Assembly (NCBI GenBank): GCA_011523705.1
Contig: WTGC01000171.1
Span: 33,421-97,420, forward strand
Reading direction: 5' to 3'
Length of the DNA: 64,000 nucleotides
Source: Chloroflexota bacterium
GTDB taxonomy: Bacteria; Chloroflexota; Anaerolineae; Aggregatilineales; Phototrophicaceae
The translations under genes were made by a program, and so were the position numbers. Positions 56,676 through 64,000 of this stretch are shown piece after piece. The notes below the pieces were generated by a model that saw nothing but the letters and a program-made list of their open reading frames with translations, had not been told where the DNA came from and ran no database searches. Numbering within the stretch: the stretch's first letter is position 1; each line of letters opens with the position of its first letter.

Positions 56676-56705
56676 TTGACCCCCGCCGCCGCGCGCTGCT
56701 ATGCT
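56676..56705 (+). promoter_or_regulatory. Promoter of the VanZ-like gene
   Basis: TTGACC (56676-56681) and TATGCT (56700-56705) are 18 bases apart, about 36 bases before the ATG at 56741. Confidence 0.5.
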
Positions 56706-56740
56706 GAGGAAAGCGACTTCAAAGTGGCGGAACGTCTTTG

Positions 56741-57145
56741 ATGAAAAATCTTGACCACGTGCTCAACTCGGCGCCAGCGCGCTGGACACTTGCGATCGGC
56801 TGGACGCTGCTGCTCACCCTGTTCCTGCTGCAGCCGGAAGCGGACCCGCTAATCGATCTCGGCTTGCCGCGCGGCGAGAGCACGGTTCAACGCGAATTAT
56901 TCTTCAGCGCGCTCCATCTGCTGGCGTTTGCCATGACCTGTTTCATCTGGTTCTGGGCTACTTGCCGCGCTCTCAGTCCCGGGCGGAGCTTGCTCGCCGC
57001 CGTCCTTATCGCCATCGCGCTGGGTATCGTCACCGAGACGCTGCAATCCTTGACGCTCGATCGCCACGCTTCTCCAGTCGACTTGATCGCCAATGTCGCG
57101 GGCGCGCTCGTCGCCGCGCGCGTCATTTGGCAGCGATACATTTAG
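56741..57145 (+). CDS. VanZ-like membrane protein
   Basis: A 134-residue protein with three to four hydrophobic segments and the VanZ-type ending GIVTETLQSLTLDRHASPVDLIANVAGALVA. VanZ proteins confer low-level teicoplanin resistance in enterococci, but most homologues have unknown envelope functions. I use ATG 56741; a TTG one codon earlier is in frame. It stands alone between the RdhA-like gene and the secreted propeller gene. Confidence 0.8.
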   Translation: MKNLDHVLNSAPARWTLAIGWTLLLTLFLLQPEADPLIDLGLPRGESTVQRELFFSALHLLAFAMTCFIWFWATCRALSPGRSLLAAVLIAIALGIVTETLQSLTLDRHASPVDLIANVAGALVAARVIWQRYI

Positions 57146-57282
57146 CGCTTACGCCGACCGATCCCGTCAAGGCTCTCGACCCGCTACATCTACTGTATCG
57201 CTTGAAAACCAGTGGCGGCCAATTATCCCGTTTCCATCAACTTTGCTAGGATTCAAGCATGATAAAGGGAGGATCCCGCGTG

Positions 57283-59001
57283 ATGAAGCGTCTGCTCCTC
57301 GCTGTGCTGTTCGCTCTGGCGATTGCGCTGACATTTAGCGGTGTTTGGGCGCAAAACGCCAATCAGCCGATATTTGCCTACCGCAGCGGCGACATCTGGA
57401 AATTTGACCCGGCGAGCCAGACCGCCACTCAACTGACGCGCTGGCGCTACAATGGCGGTCCCATTCTGTCGCCGGACGGCAGCAAGATCGTCTACCTCTC
57501 CACCGCTCCCAACTTCGTGGCGCAATTCGAGGTGGGTACAGCCTCGCAAGCGGGCGGCTCGGCGCCAGCGAATATCTGGCTGATGGATATCGCAACGGAG
57601 TCCTTCCAACTCATCGCCGACCAATCAGGCGCGAGCCAGTCCGGCATCCTGCGCTCGCTGCCAAATTGGTCGCCAGATAGCCGCCAACTCGTCTGGCTTC
57701 AATTGGACCCGGGCCTACAATCGCTGGATGCGGCACAGCTGCAATTGCACGATCTCGCCACGGGCTTGACCTCCACGCTCGCCAACAATGTGGACCTTGG
57801 CTTCCAGGGCGAGGACATCCGCATGCCGAGCCTCCGCTGGGGCGAGGGCGGGATCGCGCGCCTGCATTTTGATTTTCGCAGCGATGGCGCGAATCCCTTC
57901 CTGCAAATTCATTTCTATGACCCAGCCAACGGCGCCATGACCGCCTACGACCTTGGTCTGAATGAAAGCCGCGATAACACCGTTCGCGACTTCATCTGGG
58001 TCAATCATCGCGGGCGCAGCTTGATGGCGCTGCAAATCAAGGACAACTGGGACCTGATTGATCCGCAAGCCGGGACGCGCAGCCGACTATCCGATCCACC
58101 GCGCCTGCAAAACCGAGGGCTCTCCGGCGGCATGCAACTCATCCCGCTCTCGGTCAGCAATGGCAGCGGCGGCTGGAATATCCATTGGCGCGCGACCGAC
58201 GGGAGCAATACTTACGACACCGGTTACCAAAGCTACCGCGTCAACCGCAATAATCGGCCGGGCTTGTCCCGCGATGGCACGCGTGCGGCTTGGCAAGACA
58301 GCAGCCGCGTCAGCGTCTGGCAAATCGGCTCGGGAGCTGGTGGCCGCCCGCTCGCGGATACAGCCAGCCGTTGGTCTTTCCCGATTCCGCAGCCATTTGG
58401 TCTCGTCTGGGCGCCGACGGAATGGATCACCACCGGCGCTCTGGAAGGCGCGCAAGCGGCCCCCGCGCTTCCACCGGCCGCTTCCCCCTGCCCGCTGGCG
58501 CCGCTCTTGGCCGCGGGGCAGCAAGCGATCGTCAGCCCGGGCATATCCAGCCGTGTTAGGGCGAGCGCTTCCCTGAACGCCGATATCGTCGGAATCATGG
58601 ACGCCGGCGATGTCGCGCTCATCGAGGCAGGTCCCATCTGCGCCGATGGCTACCAATGGTATTTCGCTCGGAACGAGTTAGTCGCCGGTTGGGTTGCGGA
58701 AGGCGGCGCTGGCGATTACTGGATGCTCTACCACATAGACTGCGCAAATAGCCCGCCAACTCGCTTGTCAGCGACCATGACCGCCACGGTCGCCGGCGGG
58801 CGATCGCTGAGCGTTCGCAATGGCAAAGGCAACGTGGATACATCCGCCATCGGTATCGCTTCTCCCGGCGACGCCTTCTCGATCACGGGCCGCCCGGAAT
58901 GCGATTTGAGCGGCGAAAGATGGTATCCCATTCAGCTTGGACATATTCTGGGCTGGATCGCCGCCGGCGCTGGCGACGAATACTATATCGAGCGCGCTTG
59001 A
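57283..59001 (+). CDS. Secreted TolB-like propeller protein with two SH3-like domains
   Basis: A 572-residue exported protein. Signal peptide MKRLLLAVLFALAIALTFSG, cleaved near VWAQ. TolB-like propeller blades follow (IFAYRSGDIWKFDPASQT, LSPDGSKIVYLST, WSPDSRQLVWLQL). From about residue 410 there are two bacterial SH3-like modules (GISSRVRASASLNADIVGIM to GWVAEGGAGDYWML, and GRSLSVRNGKGNVDTSAIG to GWIAAGAGDEYYI) that would bind cell-wall or protein ligands. ATG 57283 is chosen because the strong GGGAGG lies inside the longer frame starting at 57259. It resembles the outer part of the kinase at 39039. Confidence 0.85.
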   Translation: MKRLLLAVLFALAIALTFSGVWAQNANQPIFAYRSGDIWKFDPASQTATQLTRWRYNGGPILSPDGSKIVYLSTAPNFVAQFEVGTASQAGGSAPANIWLMDIATESFQLIADQSGASQSGILRSLPNWSPDSRQLVWLQLDPGLQSLDAAQLQLHDLATGLTSTLANNVDLGFQGEDIRMPSLRWGEGGIARLHFDFRSDGANPFLQIHFYDPANGAMTAYDLGLNESRDNTVRDFIWVNHRGRSLMALQIKDNWDLIDPQAGTRSRLSDPPRLQNRGLSGGMQLIPLSVSNGSGGWNIHWRATDGSNTYDTGYQSYRVNRNNRPGLSRDGTRAAWQDSSRVSVWQIGSGAGGRPLADTASRWSFPIPQPFGLVWAPTEWITTGALEGAQAAPALPPAASPCPLAPLLAAGQQAIVSPGISSRVRASASLNADIVGIMDAGDVALIEAGPICADGYQWYFARNELVAGWVAEGGAGDYWMLYHIDCANSPPTRLSATMTATVAGGRSLSVRNGKGNVDTSAIGIASPGDAFSITGRPECDLSGERWYPIQLGHILGWIAAGAGDEYYIERA

Positions 59002-59019
59002 CCAGGTTGCTTGCTCCTA

Positions 59020-59655
59020 TCACTTCGCCTTGAACGACGGATTGTCCCAAACGATTAAGGTCGCCCAATTGTCAGAGGCATCATCTTCAATGTAGTCATC
59101 GAGCATGCCGCGCACCTCGAATCCGCGCCCCAATTGAAAGGACAAGGTGCTGTCGTTGATCTCGCCAGCGATGACTCTTTTGACGTATTCATGGGCGGAC
59201 ATGCTGCCTTTGTAAGCCGCGAAACCGGGAATCAATCCGCCAGCGACTATGCCGCGCCGATTCAGGTTCTTAACGATGCCCTTGCGCGCTTCGTAAAGCA
59301 TTGAACCGACGCCTCGCCGGCGGAAATCCGGGTGCACGCTGATATCGCCACCGTAATACCAGGCGCCAGCCGGATCATGATTGCTGTAATAGCCGCCATC
59401 GATGATTTCCTGAAAGCGGTGCTGAGCCTGGTCGAAGTCGAAATCGATCAAGAATCCCGAGCCCAAGCCGATGACGCGATCGCGGCACAGCGCGACGAAA
59501 TTGCCCTCGGGAAAGAGACGGCAATGATTGAGAAAGTGCTCCTCGCGCATCAATTCGGCTTCGCCCAATGTGGGGAAACAGTCGCGCTGCAATTGCTCAA
59601 GCGGAAGAGCAAAGCGCGGCTCAATCGTTGTAGTTCGGATAATATCACTGGTCAT
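59020..59655 (-). CDS. GNAT-family N-acetyltransferase, paralogue of the one at 49827
   Basis: A 211-residue acetyltransferase. The acetyl-CoA motif is ISVHPDFRRRGVGSMLYEAR (about 105-125). Compared with the GNAT at 49827 it shares FPEGNFVA, VKNLNRRG, EYVKRVIAGEIND, the RGFEVRG block and the ending LIVWDNPSF, so they are paralogues; this one lacks the long N-terminal extension. ATG 59655 is used because GGGAG lies upstream; the 53-codon upstream open frame has no support. It is convergent with the propeller gene and diverges from pdxS. Substrate unknown. Confidence 0.83.
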   Translation of the reverse strand: MTSDIIRTTTIEPRFALPLEQLQRDCFPTLGEAELMREEHFLNHCRLFPEGNFVALCRDRVIGLGSGFLIDFDFDQAQHRFQEIIDGGYYSNHDPAGAWYYGGDISVHPDFRRRGVGSMLYEARKGIVKNLNRRGIVAGGLIPGFAAYKGSMSAHEYVKRVIAGEINDSTLSFQLGRGFEVRGMLDDYIEDDASDNWATLIVWDNPSFKAK

Positions 59656-59830
59656 CAACCGGCGCTCCCGGCTAGCACCCCTAGTGTATCGCTCGCGATA
59701 ATCGCCGGTCAACCACTCTGGCCGCTGCGCGCAGACGGAGGCATCAATGGACTGCATTGGACATACAGAAATTGCCCCGCTTGCTCTAGGATAGGCAGCA
59801 GCAGATTTCACCAAGAAACGAGGTCACGCA

Positions 59831-60736
59831 ATGGCGACGAATGGTCATCAGCAAAACTCAAATGAAAAAGGCACCGAGGTGGTCAAGCGCGGCCTGGCGC
59901 AAATGCTCAAAGGCGGCGTGATTATGGATGTGGTCACGCCGGAACAGGCGCGGATCGCCGAAGACGCCGGCGCCGTCGCCGTTATGGCGCTCGAGCGCGT
60001 GCCAGCGGACATTCGCGCGCATGGCGGCGTCGCCCGCATGAGCGATCCCGATATGATCGACGGTATCATCGACGCCGTTTCCATCCCGGTGATGGCCAAA
60101 GCGCGCATCGGCCACTTCGTCGAAGCGCAGATCCTCGAAGCGATGGGCGTCGATTATATCGACGAAAGCGAAGTCTTGACGCCCGCCGACGAAGAGCACC
60201 ACATCAACAAGTGGAAGTTCTCCGTGCCCTTCGTCTGCGGCTGCCGCAATCTCGGCGAAGCGCTGCGGCGGATCAACGAAGGCGCCGCCATGATGCGCAC
60301 CAAGGGCGAAGCGGGCACCGGCGACGTGGTCGAAGCGGTCCGCCACGCGCGTTCGGTCAACGGCGATATTCGCCGTATCAGCTGCATGGATGAAGACGAG
60401 ATCTACACCTACGCCAAGGAAATCCGCGCGCCTTATCACCTGGTGAAGGAGACGGCGGAGCTTGGGCGCCTGCCGGTGGTGAACTTTGCTGCGGGCGGCG
60501 TCGCCACGCCGGCGGATGCCGCCTTGATGATGCAGCTCGGCGTCGATGGCGTCTTCGTCGGCAGCGGCATCTTCAAGAGTGGGTCGCCGGAGAAACGCGC
60601 CCGCGCCATCGTCAAAGCGGTGACGCATTTCACCGACGCCAATATTCTGGCTGACGTCAGTCGCAACCTGGGCGAGGCGATGGTCGGCATTAACGTAACG
60701 CCGGACGAGGTCATTCTGGGCAAGCGCGGCTGGTAG
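59831..60736 (+). CDS. pdxS: Pyridoxal 5'-phosphate synthase subunit PdxS
   Basis: A 301-residue PdxS (TIM barrel), which makes PLP from ribose-5-phosphate, glyceraldehyde-3-phosphate and ammonia. Catalytic lysines are in [10 protein letters not shown] and [10 protein letters not shown]; the family blocks [24 protein letters not shown] and [10 protein letters not shown] are present. The N-terminus has a 15-residue hydrophilic extension ([11 protein letters not shown]). GAGG lies before the ATG. The glutaminase partner gene pdxT, which usually follows, is not here; the next gene is a PLP-dependent enzyme. Confidence 0.96.
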   Translation: MATNGHQQNSNEKGTEVVKRGLAQMLKGGVIMDVVTPEQARIAEDAGAVAVMALERVPADIRAHGGVARMSDPDMIDGIIDAVSIPVMAKARIGHFVEAQILEAMGVDYIDESEVLTPADEEHHINKWKFSVPFVCGCRNLGEALRRINEGAAMMRTKGEAGTGDVVEAVRHARSVNGDIRRISCMDEDEIYTYAKEIRAPYHLVKETAELGRLPVVNFAAGGVATPADAALMMQLGVDGVFVGSGIFKSGSPEKRARAIVKAVTHFTDANILADVSRNLGEAMVGINVTPDEVILGKRGW

Positions 60737-60812
60737 TCGATAGTCGACAAGAATTGTTGGCAAGGGCGTTTGACCCGCTGCGTGCACGCACAGCGCTGAA
60801 ACGCCGCTAAAC

Positions 60813-60818
60813 TATACT
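60813..60818 (+). promoter_or_regulatory. -10 box upstream of the DSD1-like gene
   Basis: TATACT lies 61 bases before the ATG at 60879. No clear -35. The hairpin repeat at 60826 would form at the very start of the transcript. Confidence 0.3.
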
Positions 60819-60825
60819 CGGCACA

Positions 60826-60853
60826 CGGGCGACACACAGTGTCGCCCCTACAG
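60826..60853 (-). repeat. GTAGGGGCGA hairpin repeat in the DSD1 leader
   Basis: Read on the minus strand it is TGTAGG followed by GGCGACAC, TGT, GTGTCGCCC; the stem GGGCGACAC/GTGTCGCCC is a perfect nine pairs with a three-base loop, like the copies at 29186. Confidence 0.65.
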
Positions 60854-60878
60854 TTCTCACACAGAAGGGAATCCCGTC

Positions 60879-61931
60879 ATGGCGACCACGCGCGTCAGCG
60901 ACCTGGAAACACCGAGCGTCCTCATCGACCTGGACAAGATGGAGCGCAATATCGCAACCATGCAGGCGCGCTGCGATGAACTGGGCATCAACTTCCGCCC
61001 GCATATCAAGACGCACAAGATTCCTGATATCGCCCGGCGCCAAATCGAGGCTGGCGCCGTCGGCATCGCTTGCCAGAAGGTCAGCGAGGCGGAGGTCTTC
61101 GTCGACGCCGGCTTTCGCGATATTCAAATCCCATACAATATCGTGGGCGAACGCAAGACCAGACGATTGGCCGCCCTGGCCCAACGCGCGGATGTAACCG
61201 TCACCGTCGACAGTCAGGCGGTGGTCGATGGCATCGCCGATGCGGCGCAGGAAGCGGGCGTCACGATCAGCATGATGGTTGAGCTGGTTTCGCTGGGCGA
61301 GCGCACCGGCACCACGCCGGCGGCCGCGCTGGAGCTGGCGCGGCATATCGAAGCAACCGACAACCTGCGCTTCGCCGGTCTGATGATCTATCCCTCCGAT
61401 GCGGCGATTCGGCCACGACTGCAAGAAACGCTCGCTCTGCTGGCCGATGCCGGCATTGCTGCCGAGACGGTCAGCGGCGGCGGCAGTGGCGCCAGCCGGG
61501 ACGCGCATATGATACCCGAATTAACTGAGTTGCGAGTGGGCACTTCTATTTTTTGGGACTGGAACTGCGTGACAGCCGACTACACCAGTTTTGACAAGTG
61601 CGCCATGCGCGTACTCGCGACCGTGGTCAGCGCCAATGAGCCGGGCCGCGTCATCCTTGACAGCGGCAGCAAGGCGATCCACTCGGAAACGAACAATGGG
61701 CAGTATGGTTACATCATTGAGTACCCCGACGCGCGCCTGCACAAGGTCAATGAGGAGCACGGTTATGTGGACTGCAGCGCCTGCCCCAATCCGCCGAAGG
61801 TTGGCGAAATCGTGCACATTATTCCCGTGCATACCTGCGTGGTCACCAATTTGCACAATCAACTCTACGGTGTGCGCGGCGACACGATTGAGGAAAGCTG
61901 GGATGTCGCCGCGCGCGGCATGGTCTGGTAA
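60879..61931 (+). CDS. DSD1-family PLP enzyme (D-threonine aldolase/D-serine dehydratase-like)
   Basis: A 350-residue fold-type III PLP enzyme. The PLP lysine is in RPHIKTHK, the phosphate site in SGGGSGASRD, and the metal-binding HTCVV (His-x-Cys) near the C-terminus is that of the D-threonine aldolase/3-hydroxy-D-aspartate aldolase/D-serine dehydratase group. The exact reaction, retro-aldol or dehydration of a D-hydroxy amino acid, cannot be told. AAGGGA precedes the ATG. It follows pdxS, which supplies its cofactor, and precedes an M19 dipeptidase, a family often cleaving peptides with a D-residue. Confidence 0.88.
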   Translation: MATTRVSDLETPSVLIDLDKMERNIATMQARCDELGINFRPHIKTHKIPDIARRQIEAGAVGIACQKVSEAEVFVDAGFRDIQIPYNIVGERKTRRLAALAQRADVTVTVDSQAVVDGIADAAQEAGVTISMMVELVSLGERTGTTPAAALELARHIEATDNLRFAGLMIYPSDAAIRPRLQETLALLADAGIAAETVSGGGSGASRDAHMIPELTELRVGTSIFWDWNCVTADYTSFDKCAMRVLATVVSANEPGRVILDSGSKAIHSETNNGQYGYIIEYPDARLHKVNEEHGYVDCSACPNPPKVGEIVHIIPVHTCVVTNLHNQLYGVRGDTIEESWDVAARGMVW

Positions 61932-61964
61932 ACGCGCGATCCTGGCTCGCTAAAGGAATCTCCG

Positions 61965-63041
61965 ATGCTCATCGTCGACGCGCACCTCGACCTCGCCTGG
62001 TCCGCCCTGCAATGGAATCGCGATCTGACGGAATCCGCCTATACGATACGGGCAACCGAGGCCGGCGTCCCCGGCAAGGGACGGGCGCAGAACACAGTTG
62101 CCCTGCCCGAGATGCGACAGGGGCGCATCGCCCTCAGCTTCGTCACCATGCTGGCGCGTTCAACCGGACATAAACGCGAATACCTCGACTACGGCTCGCA
62201 AGCGCAAGCCTACGGCGTCGCCATAGGGCAATTGGCTTATTATCGCGCGCTGGAAATGGATGGCCAGGCGCGCATTCTTGTCGATGGCTCAGGCTTGCGC
62301 GCGCATATCGCGGAGTGGGAAAACTGGGAAAGCGCTGGCGCCGATCCGGCGGAAACGCCCCCCTTGGGCTTTGTGCTCAGCATGGAAAGCGCCGACCCCA
62401 TTCGGGATCCGGAGCAACTGGAAGACTGGCAGCAGGCCGGGCTGCGCTTGCTCGGTCCGGCGCATTATGGTCCCGGACGTTACGCCGGCGGCACCGGCAC
62501 AGAGCTTGGATTGAGCGACCTGGGCGAGCCGCTTCTGAGGGAGATGACGCGCCTGGGCATGCTGCTTGATTTGACGCACTTCAGCGATGAAGCGTTCTGG
62601 GAGTCGGTCAGGATTTACGACGGTCCGGTGCTCGCCAGCCACAACAATTGTCGCGCCCTCGTGCCCCACCAGCGCCAATTCAGTGATGAGCAGCTCAAGC
62701 TCATCATCGAGCGCGATGGCGTCATCGGCGCCGCCTTTGACATCTGGATGCTGCAACCCGGCTTCCTCCGCGGCGACAGCAGCGCAGGCGTTTTCATCGA
62801 TACGGTTGTTGACCACATCAATCATGTTTGCCAACTAGCCGGGAACAGCCGCCACGCCGCCATCGGCACCGATCTCGACGGCGGATTCGGGCGCGAGCAA
62901 TCCCCTTGTGATCTCGATACCATCGCCGACTTGCAGCAATTGCCAAGCAAACTCGCGGCGCGCGGCTACGCTGAAGACGACATCAAGAATATCATGCACG
63001 GCAACTGGCTGCGCCTGCTTTACGCCGCTTGGGGAGATTAA
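61965..63041 (+). CDS. M19 family membrane-type dipeptidase, intact metal site
   Basis: A 358-residue zinc dipeptidase (renal dipeptidase family). All ligands are present: VDAHLDLAW (His7, Asp9), LSMESAD (Glu), LDLTHFSD (His) and LASHNNCR (His), with catalytic Asp in IGTDLDGGFG. Members hydrolyse dipeptides, commonly with a C-terminal D-residue. No signal peptide or membrane segment is seen, so it is cytosolic. AAGGAA precedes the ATG, 33 bases after the DSD1-type gene. It is the catalytic counterpart of the ligand-less copy at 10018. Confidence 0.92.
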   Translation: MLIVDAHLDLAWSALQWNRDLTESAYTIRATEAGVPGKGRAQNTVALPEMRQGRIALSFVTMLARSTGHKREYLDYGSQAQAYGVAIGQLAYYRALEMDGQARILVDGSGLRAHIAEWENWESAGADPAETPPLGFVLSMESADPIRDPEQLEDWQQAGLRLLGPAHYGPGRYAGGTGTELGLSDLGEPLLREMTRLGMLLDLTHFSDEAFWESVRIYDGPVLASHNNCRALVPHQRQFSDEQLKLIIERDGVIGAAFDIWMLQPGFLRGDSSAGVFIDTVVDHINHVCQLAGNSRHAAIGTDLDGGFGREQSPCDLDTIADLQQLPSKLAARGYAEDDIKNIMHGNWLRLLYAAWGD

Positions 63042-63054
63042 GACGAGAGCGGTT

Positions 63055-63840
63055 TTACAGACGCCCGGCGAGCATCCGGTCCATTTCTTCGCTTGCTTGC
63101 CGCAGAACGTCACGCAAGGCAAAGTCGCTTCCATGGGGCGCCATGAGCGCGCCTTGACGCCGGAAACGGTCGACCTCTTCTATGGAGGAAGCCGTCCGCG
63201 CCCAGACCTTGCCGTGCAGCTTCGCCGCCGCCGCCACCCGCGCGACCGCGTCATCAACGCTCATGCCGAATTCAGGATAGGTCTCCAAGCGCAGCCCCAA
63301 ATCGGCGGGACCGACGAATAAGGCGTCAATGCCCTCGACCGCGGCAATCTCGTCGGCATTGGCGACCGCTTCCGGCGTCTCGATCTGGGCGACGATGTAT
63401 GTCTCGCGATTTGCATCGGCGATGTATGTGCTGCAGGGTCGCCAACTATCCAAGCCGAAGTCGGCGTCGAGCCCGGCTCCATCCAGCCCGCGATTGCCAA
63501 TCGGCGGGTATTTGGCCGCACGCACGATATCCCGTGCCGTCTGCGCCTCCGAGACGAAGGGCACCATCAGACCGGACGCGCCATCTTCCAGGAAGCGGTA
63601 GAGCCGGGTTCGCTGCGTCGTCGGTGGCCGGACCAAACAGTCGATATCGTAGCGTTGACAGAGCGCCAGCAGATGCTGCACTTCGCGGTTGTCGAAGTTG
63701 CGATGCTCGAGGTCGAGCCAAATGCCGTCATAGCGATAATGCGCCGCGTAGCGTATGTAAAAAGGCAACACATGACCCAGTGAACAGAAACGCGCGAACT
63801 CGCCCGCCCGCCACTTCGCCAGCACCTTGCTTTTTCTCAT
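63055..63840 (-). CDS. HpcH/HpaI-family aldolase
   Basis: A 261-residue class II pyruvate-type aldolase. Family features: DGIWLDLEHRNFD, LVRPP, GASGLMVPFVSEAQTA, metal-ligand Glu in VAQIETPEAV and Asp in FVGPADLGLRL. Such enzymes split 2-keto-3-deoxy sugar acids or hydroxy-ketoacids into pyruvate and an aldehyde. ATG 63840 is chosen because GGGGAG lies upstream; the 50-codon upstream frame is unsupported. It is convergent with the dipeptidase gene. Confidence 0.88.
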   Translation of the reverse strand: MRKSKVLAKWRAGEFARFCSLGHVLPFYIRYAAHYRYDGIWLDLEHRNFDNREVQHLLALCQRYDIDCLVRPPTTQRTRLYRFLEDGASGLMVPFVSEAQTARDIVRAAKYPPIGNRGLDGAGLDADFGLDSWRPCSTYIADANRETYIVAQIETPEAVANADEIAAVEGIDALFVGPADLGLRLETYPEFGMSVDDAVARVAAAAKLHGKVWARTASSIEEVDRFRRQGALMAPHGSDFALRDVLRQASEEMDRMLAGRL

Positions 63841-64000
63841 GATGAATCGTCTCCCCGGCTTAAGGCTCCGCCGCATTCTAACCAACTTTAGGTCAGTTGT
63901 CTTGTTCGTTACTGAGTCGTGCTGACCCGCATGATCTACCCCATCCCCCCAACCCCCTTCCCGAAGGTCTATGTCTACGTGACCCAGCAAGCTAAGGAAG
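63841..64000. other. Right-edge intergenic sequence
   Basis: No gene can be supported in the last 160 bases. A CCCCATCCCCCCAACCCCC stretch near 63940 may be a fragment of the CT-rich repeat. An open frame from ATG 63931 runs to the edge, too short to judge. Confidence 0.5.

Larger units (their letters stand above)
56366..56740. other. Intergenic region with repeat remnants
   Basis: This 375-base stretch holds no supported gene. It contains a repeat bounded by GTAGGGGCG and CGCCCCTAC, a perfect palindrome ATCCAATTGGAT (56426-56437), and the promoter of the VanZ-like gene. Confidence 0.6.

Noticed and set aside
63931..64000. Start of a new gene at the right edge
   Set aside because: Only 23 codons are visible, rich in Pro, inside repeat-like sequence and without a clear ribosome binding site.

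Overview
The window looks like chromosomal DNA of a GC-rich bacterium, most likely a non-phototrophic Chloroflexota (Anaerolineae-like). This is inferred from gene content and family features, not from a marker search. Supporting features are a DnaG zinc motif of the CxxxC type (CFGAC), an RpoB with a roughly 300-residue lineage-type insertion, a one-chain glycyl-tRNA synthetase, Ser/Thr kinase and secreted proteins with TolB-like propellers and SH3-like domains, and an RdhA-like Fe-S protein. I see no rRNA or tRNA gene, CRISPR array, transposase or prophage. Promoters that can be read are sigma-70 type (TATAAT-like -10 boxes), and TTG/GTG starts with good ribosome binding sites occur (rpoB, glycosyltransferase, an aldo-keto reductase).

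Layout. 1-2303: two unrecognised overlapping genes, the first cut by the window edge, possibly the end of an accessory operon. 2380-7074: rpoB alone, without rpoC or ribosomal protein genes. 7396-12831: methyltransferase, ABC-F ATPase, an M19 dipeptidase homologue that has lost its zinc ligands, a membrane protein and a glycosyltransferase. 12847-20369 (minus): glyQS, dnaG, rpoD, nfi, an information-processing block. 20487-25432 (minus): a Gld-like ABC exporter system with a permease-GldG fusion and a DUF4340 protein. 25565-29104: a PfkB-type sugar kinase, an FHA-like membrane protein and a rhodanese. 29371-31448: a chelatase gene (chlD type) whose AAA+ and VWA halves are joined by an apparent -1 frameshift on nine A residues. 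31713-36217: C45 acyltransferase-like protein, arginase, alanine dehydrogenase, and a flippase-like membrane protein. 36214-42408: aldo-keto reductase, uppS, frr, a Ser/Thr kinase with propeller, and cdsA. 42520-45666: SRPBCC protein and three related membrane proteins.

45719-55043 looks like an amine-handling region: a five-gene minus-strand cluster (GNAT, flavin amine oxidase, N-carbamoylputrescine amidase-like nitrilase, PhzF-like isomerase, aldo-keto reductase) lies back to back with a polyamine-type ABC importer (potB, potC, potD, potA). 55148-59655 holds the RdhA-like protein, a VanZ-like protein, a secreted propeller/SH3 protein and a second GNAT related to the first. 59831-63840 holds pdxS, a PLP-dependent D-amino-acid lyase, an intact M19 dipeptidase and an HpcH/HpaI aldolase. 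The overall theme of the right half is uptake and breakdown of amines, peptides and amino acids.

A short hairpin repeat starting GTAGGGGCGA recurs in several intergenic regions, often just upstream of genes, and one pair of copies separates potA from potBCD. The strongest candidates for follow-up are the chelatase frameshift, the ligand-less M19 homologue, the RpoB insertion with two barrel-like modules, the Tat-less RdhA-like protein and the dispersed hairpin family. I cannot point to a clearly new multi-gene system; the partial operon at the left edge is the best place to look in the adjoining sequence.
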